From: Myxococcales bacterium
GTDB taxonomy: Bacteria; Myxococcota; Myxococcia; Myxococcales; Anaeromyxobacteraceae
Direction: 5' to 3'
DNA: 7,303 nt
Assembly (NCBI GenBank): GCA_021779335.1
Contig: JAJYAW010000140.1
Span: 1 to 7,303 of the forward strand
Shown here: positions 5,842 to 7,303 of the stretch, in pieces
Layout of the letters: every line of letters begins with the position of its first letter
Position numbering within the stretch: position 1 is the stretch's first letter
Notes under the pieces: model-generated
What the model saw: only the letters and a program-made list of their open reading frames with translations
The model's database searches: none
What the model was told of the DNA's origin: nothing
Translations under genes and position numbers: made by a program

Positions 5842-6812
5842 CCCGCGGCGTAGCGGGCGCGCAGCGCCTCGACCCGGCGCCCCAGCTCCGCCCGCACGTC
5901 GGCGGGCGAGAGGACCTCGGCCGCGCCGCCCCAGCCGAGCACCAGCCCGTAGAAGAACTCGTTGGGCGTGGTCTCCAGGGTGACCCGCAGGCTGCCGTCG
6001 GGCTGCGGCTCGGCGCCGGCCGGCCAGCGCTCGCGCGCCTCGGCGGCCGCGGCCGGGGAGAAGCGCAGCACGACGCGTCGCTCCTGGCCGGAGGCGAAGT
6101 AGAGCTGCCGCGCCGCCAGCCGCTCCAGCCCCGGCCCGCGGTGCTCGCCGAAGCCGCGGGCCCCCAGCGCCACCGAGGCGATCCGGTCGAGCCGGTAGAG
6201 GTGCTCGGCGGCCTTCTCGACGCTCCAGGCGGCCAGGTACCAGTGGCCGTCGCGCGGGAAGAGGGCGCGCGGCTCCAGGAGCTTGCGGGTGAAGGAGCCG
6301 TCCGCCTCGGCGCGGTACTCCACCGTCACCTCGACCCGCTCGGCGATGGCCTGCTCGAGCGCCGCGGCCCACTCGCCCGGCGGCCCCACCGCCAGGCCGG
6401 TGGCCCTGGAGAGGGCGGCCACCTCGGCCCGCAGGTGCTCCGGCACGGCGCGCTGGATGGTGCGCACCGCCCGCTCCACCGGCCGCACGCCCGCCCGGGC
6501 GAAGGGGCGCAGCGCCGCCAGCAGCGCCGCCCCTTCGCGGAGCGAGAGCGGCGGCGGCCGGCCGAAGCCCATGTCCACGTCCACCCGGACGCGCCCGTGC
6601 TCGACGGCCACCAGCAGGTGGTCGGCGTCGGCGTCGGTGCCGACGGCCAGGTCGTCCACCGCCAGCACGTCGTCCTGCAGCTCCTCGACCGAGCGGGCGC
6701 CGGTCAGGGCCAGGGCGCGCCGCAGCTCCAGGCCGCGCTCGCCGGCGGCGCGCGCCGCCGGGATGAGCAGGAGGAGGCGGCGCACCCGCTTCTCGAAGGC
6801 GTACGGGGTCAC
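5838..6812 (-). CDS. WYL-domain transcriptional regulator, PafC-like
   Basis: This 324-residue protein starts at a GTG (6812-6810), giving the N-terminus VTPYAFEKRVRRLLLLIP. The frame stays open upstream to 7274, but that extra part is low-complexity shadow over the neighbouring gene. The GTG overlaps that gene's TGA by 4 bp, and a PafC-like N-terminal helix follows directly. Residues 5-60 fit the divergent winged HTH of PafC-type proteins. A linker with PPLSLREGAALLAALRPF (about 86-103) follows. The WYL domain is at about 160-235, with the name-giving W191-Y192-L193 in GHWYLAAW and the ligand-site motif HLYRLDRI. The C-terminal WCX domain (about 245-320) contains NEFFYGLVLGWGGAAEVLSP. WYL proteins sense nucleic acid or other ligands; in Mycobacterium PafB and PafC together activate a RecA-independent DNA-damage response. 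Family firm; role inferred. No good ribosome-binding site precedes it, so translation is probably coupled to the upstream gene. Confidence 0.9.
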   Translation of the reverse strand: MTPYAFEKRVRRLLLLIPAARAAGERGLELRRALALTGARSVEELQDDVLAVDDLAVGTDADADHLLVAVEHGRVRVDVDMGFGRPPPLSLREGAALLAALRPFARAGVRPVERAVRTIQRAVPEHLRAEVAALSRATGLAVGPPGEWAAALEQAIAERVEVTVEYRAEADGSFTRKLLEPRALFPRDGHWYLAAWSVEKAAEHLYRLDRIASVALGARGFGEHRGPGLERLAARQLYFASGQERRVVLRFSPAAAAEARERWPAGAEPQPDGSLRVTLETTPNEFFYGLVLGWGGAAEVLSPADVRAELGRRVEALRARYAAG

Positions 6813-7303
6813 GGCGCCACCGGGCGGGCGTGGGCGGCGGCCAGGGCCGCGAGGATGGCGCGCGCCTGCGCCCGGCCCTCCGGCGGCGACAGGAGCTCCG
6901 CCCCCTCGCCCCAGGCCAGCACCTGGCGGACCAGGCCGTCCAGGTTGCGCACGCTGAGCGTGGCCAGGCGGGCGCCGCCGTCCTCCTGCGCCAGGGCCGC
7001 CCCGGGCAGGAGCCCGCGCGCGCCCCGCGCCAGCGAGCCGGTCAGCCGCACCCGGGCCTCCAGCGGCGCGTGGGCCCGGTAGTCCCAGGGCTGCTGCAGG
7101 CGCCACTGGTCCAGCTCGAAGTCGGCCGGCACCCGGTAGTCGCCGCCCTTGGCGTCCTTGGGCACGGCGCACTGGTGCGCCGCCCGGTCGGGCCGGTCCG
7201 CCAGCGCCACCACCCGCCCCACGTAGAAGAGGCGCGGCTCGTCGCGCAGGTGGCAGTGGCCCACGAAGAACCACTCGCCGCGCCTGAGGCCGTACCCGTG
7301 GAC
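6809..7303 (-). CDS. WYL-domain regulator, PafB-like, 5'-truncated by window edge
   Basis: The frame is open to the window edge and gives the last 164 residues; an internal start at 7264 should not be taken as the true one because WYL sequence continues upstream (VHGYGLRRGEWFF). What remains is the second half of a WYL domain, GEWFFVGHCHLRDEPRLFYVGRV, then a WCX domain with NLDGLVRQVLAWGEGAELLSPPEGR near the end. At the WYL position the sequence is W-F-F, a conservative variant, while the arginine of the FxxxR segment is kept (R30 of the visible part). The HTH is expected off-window. Its TGA overlaps the start of the following WYL gene by 4 bp (GTGA), so the two are co-transcribed and likely coupled in translation, as expected for a two-subunit regulator. 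A probable PafB counterpart, judged by order and pairing rather than by alignment. Confidence 0.88.
   Translation of the reverse strand, partial: VHGYGLRRGEWFFVGHCHLRDEPRLFYVGRVVALADRPDRAAHQCAVPKDAKGGDYRVPADFELDQWRLQQPWDYRAHAPLEARVRLTGSLARGARGLLPGAALAQEDGGARLATLSVRNLDGLVRQVLAWGEGAELLSPPEGRAQARAILAALAAAHARPVAP

Noticed and set aside
2863..6372. A 1169-codon open frame on the minus strand
   Set aside because: It covers xth in a different frame and runs antisense to the whole kinase. The translation is low-complexity Arg/Gly/Pro/Ala with no domain. It is a by-product of high GC, where stop codons are rare.
6813..7274. N-terminal extension of the PafC-like protein to 478 residues
   Set aside because: The added 154 residues are low-complexity and lie over a real WYL-WCX coding region in another frame. 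The GTG at 6812, with its 4-bp overlap, gives the family's normal length.
1..7303. Defence system, mobile element, CRISPR or tRNA genes
   Set aside because: I found no transposase, recombinase, direct-repeat array, tRNA-like cloverleaf or compositional break. Genes throughout share the same high-GC codon style, so the window looks like ordinary chromosomal backbone.

Overview
The window is a stretch of very GC-rich bacterial chromosome, with third codon positions almost all G or C. It is densely packed with genes and has no RNA genes, mobile elements, CRISPR or integrase. Composition, protein style (a TPR protein, a soluble GAF-PAS hybrid kinase, tandem WYL regulators) and a 'TAGACT' -10-like box just upstream of an ATG are most like Myxococcota, with Anaeromyxobacter as my best guess. 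That placement is inference; I could not run a search.

Layout: (1) 1-891 (+) is the 3' part of a tetratricopeptide-repeat protein whose beginning lies outside the window. (2) 970-2903 (+) is a two-gene unit: a MarR-family regulator and a TolC-family outer-membrane efflux protein, joined by an ATGA start/stop overlap. No adaptor or inner-membrane pump follows. (3) 2919-3689 (-) is exodeoxyribonuclease III, convergent with tolC and separated from it by only 15 bp. (4) 3690-3807 is a divergent regulatory region with several inverted repeats. (5) 3808-5841 (+) is a soluble hybrid histidine kinase (GAF-PAS-HisKA-HATPase-REC) that seems to be translated from a leaderless mRNA. (6) 5838-7303 (-) carries two WYL-domain regulators in tandem (PafC-like and PafB-like). 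They overlap by 4 bp, and the first is cut by the window edge. The kinase and the PafC-like gene converge and overlap by 4 bp, their two stop codons interlocking in one CTAG.

How the genes work together: the clear functional units are the marR-tolC pair (regulated export) and the WYL pair (probably a heteromeric transcription regulator; the actinobacterial PafB/PafC pair controls a DNA-damage response). The ExoIII gene is a stand-alone base-excision-repair gene. I see no strong evidence for a new multi-gene system. The points worth a second look are mostly architectural: the leaderless start, the interlocked stops, the orphan marR-tolC unit, and alternative inverted repeats in the divergent promoter region. 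No gap between genes exceeds about 120 bp.
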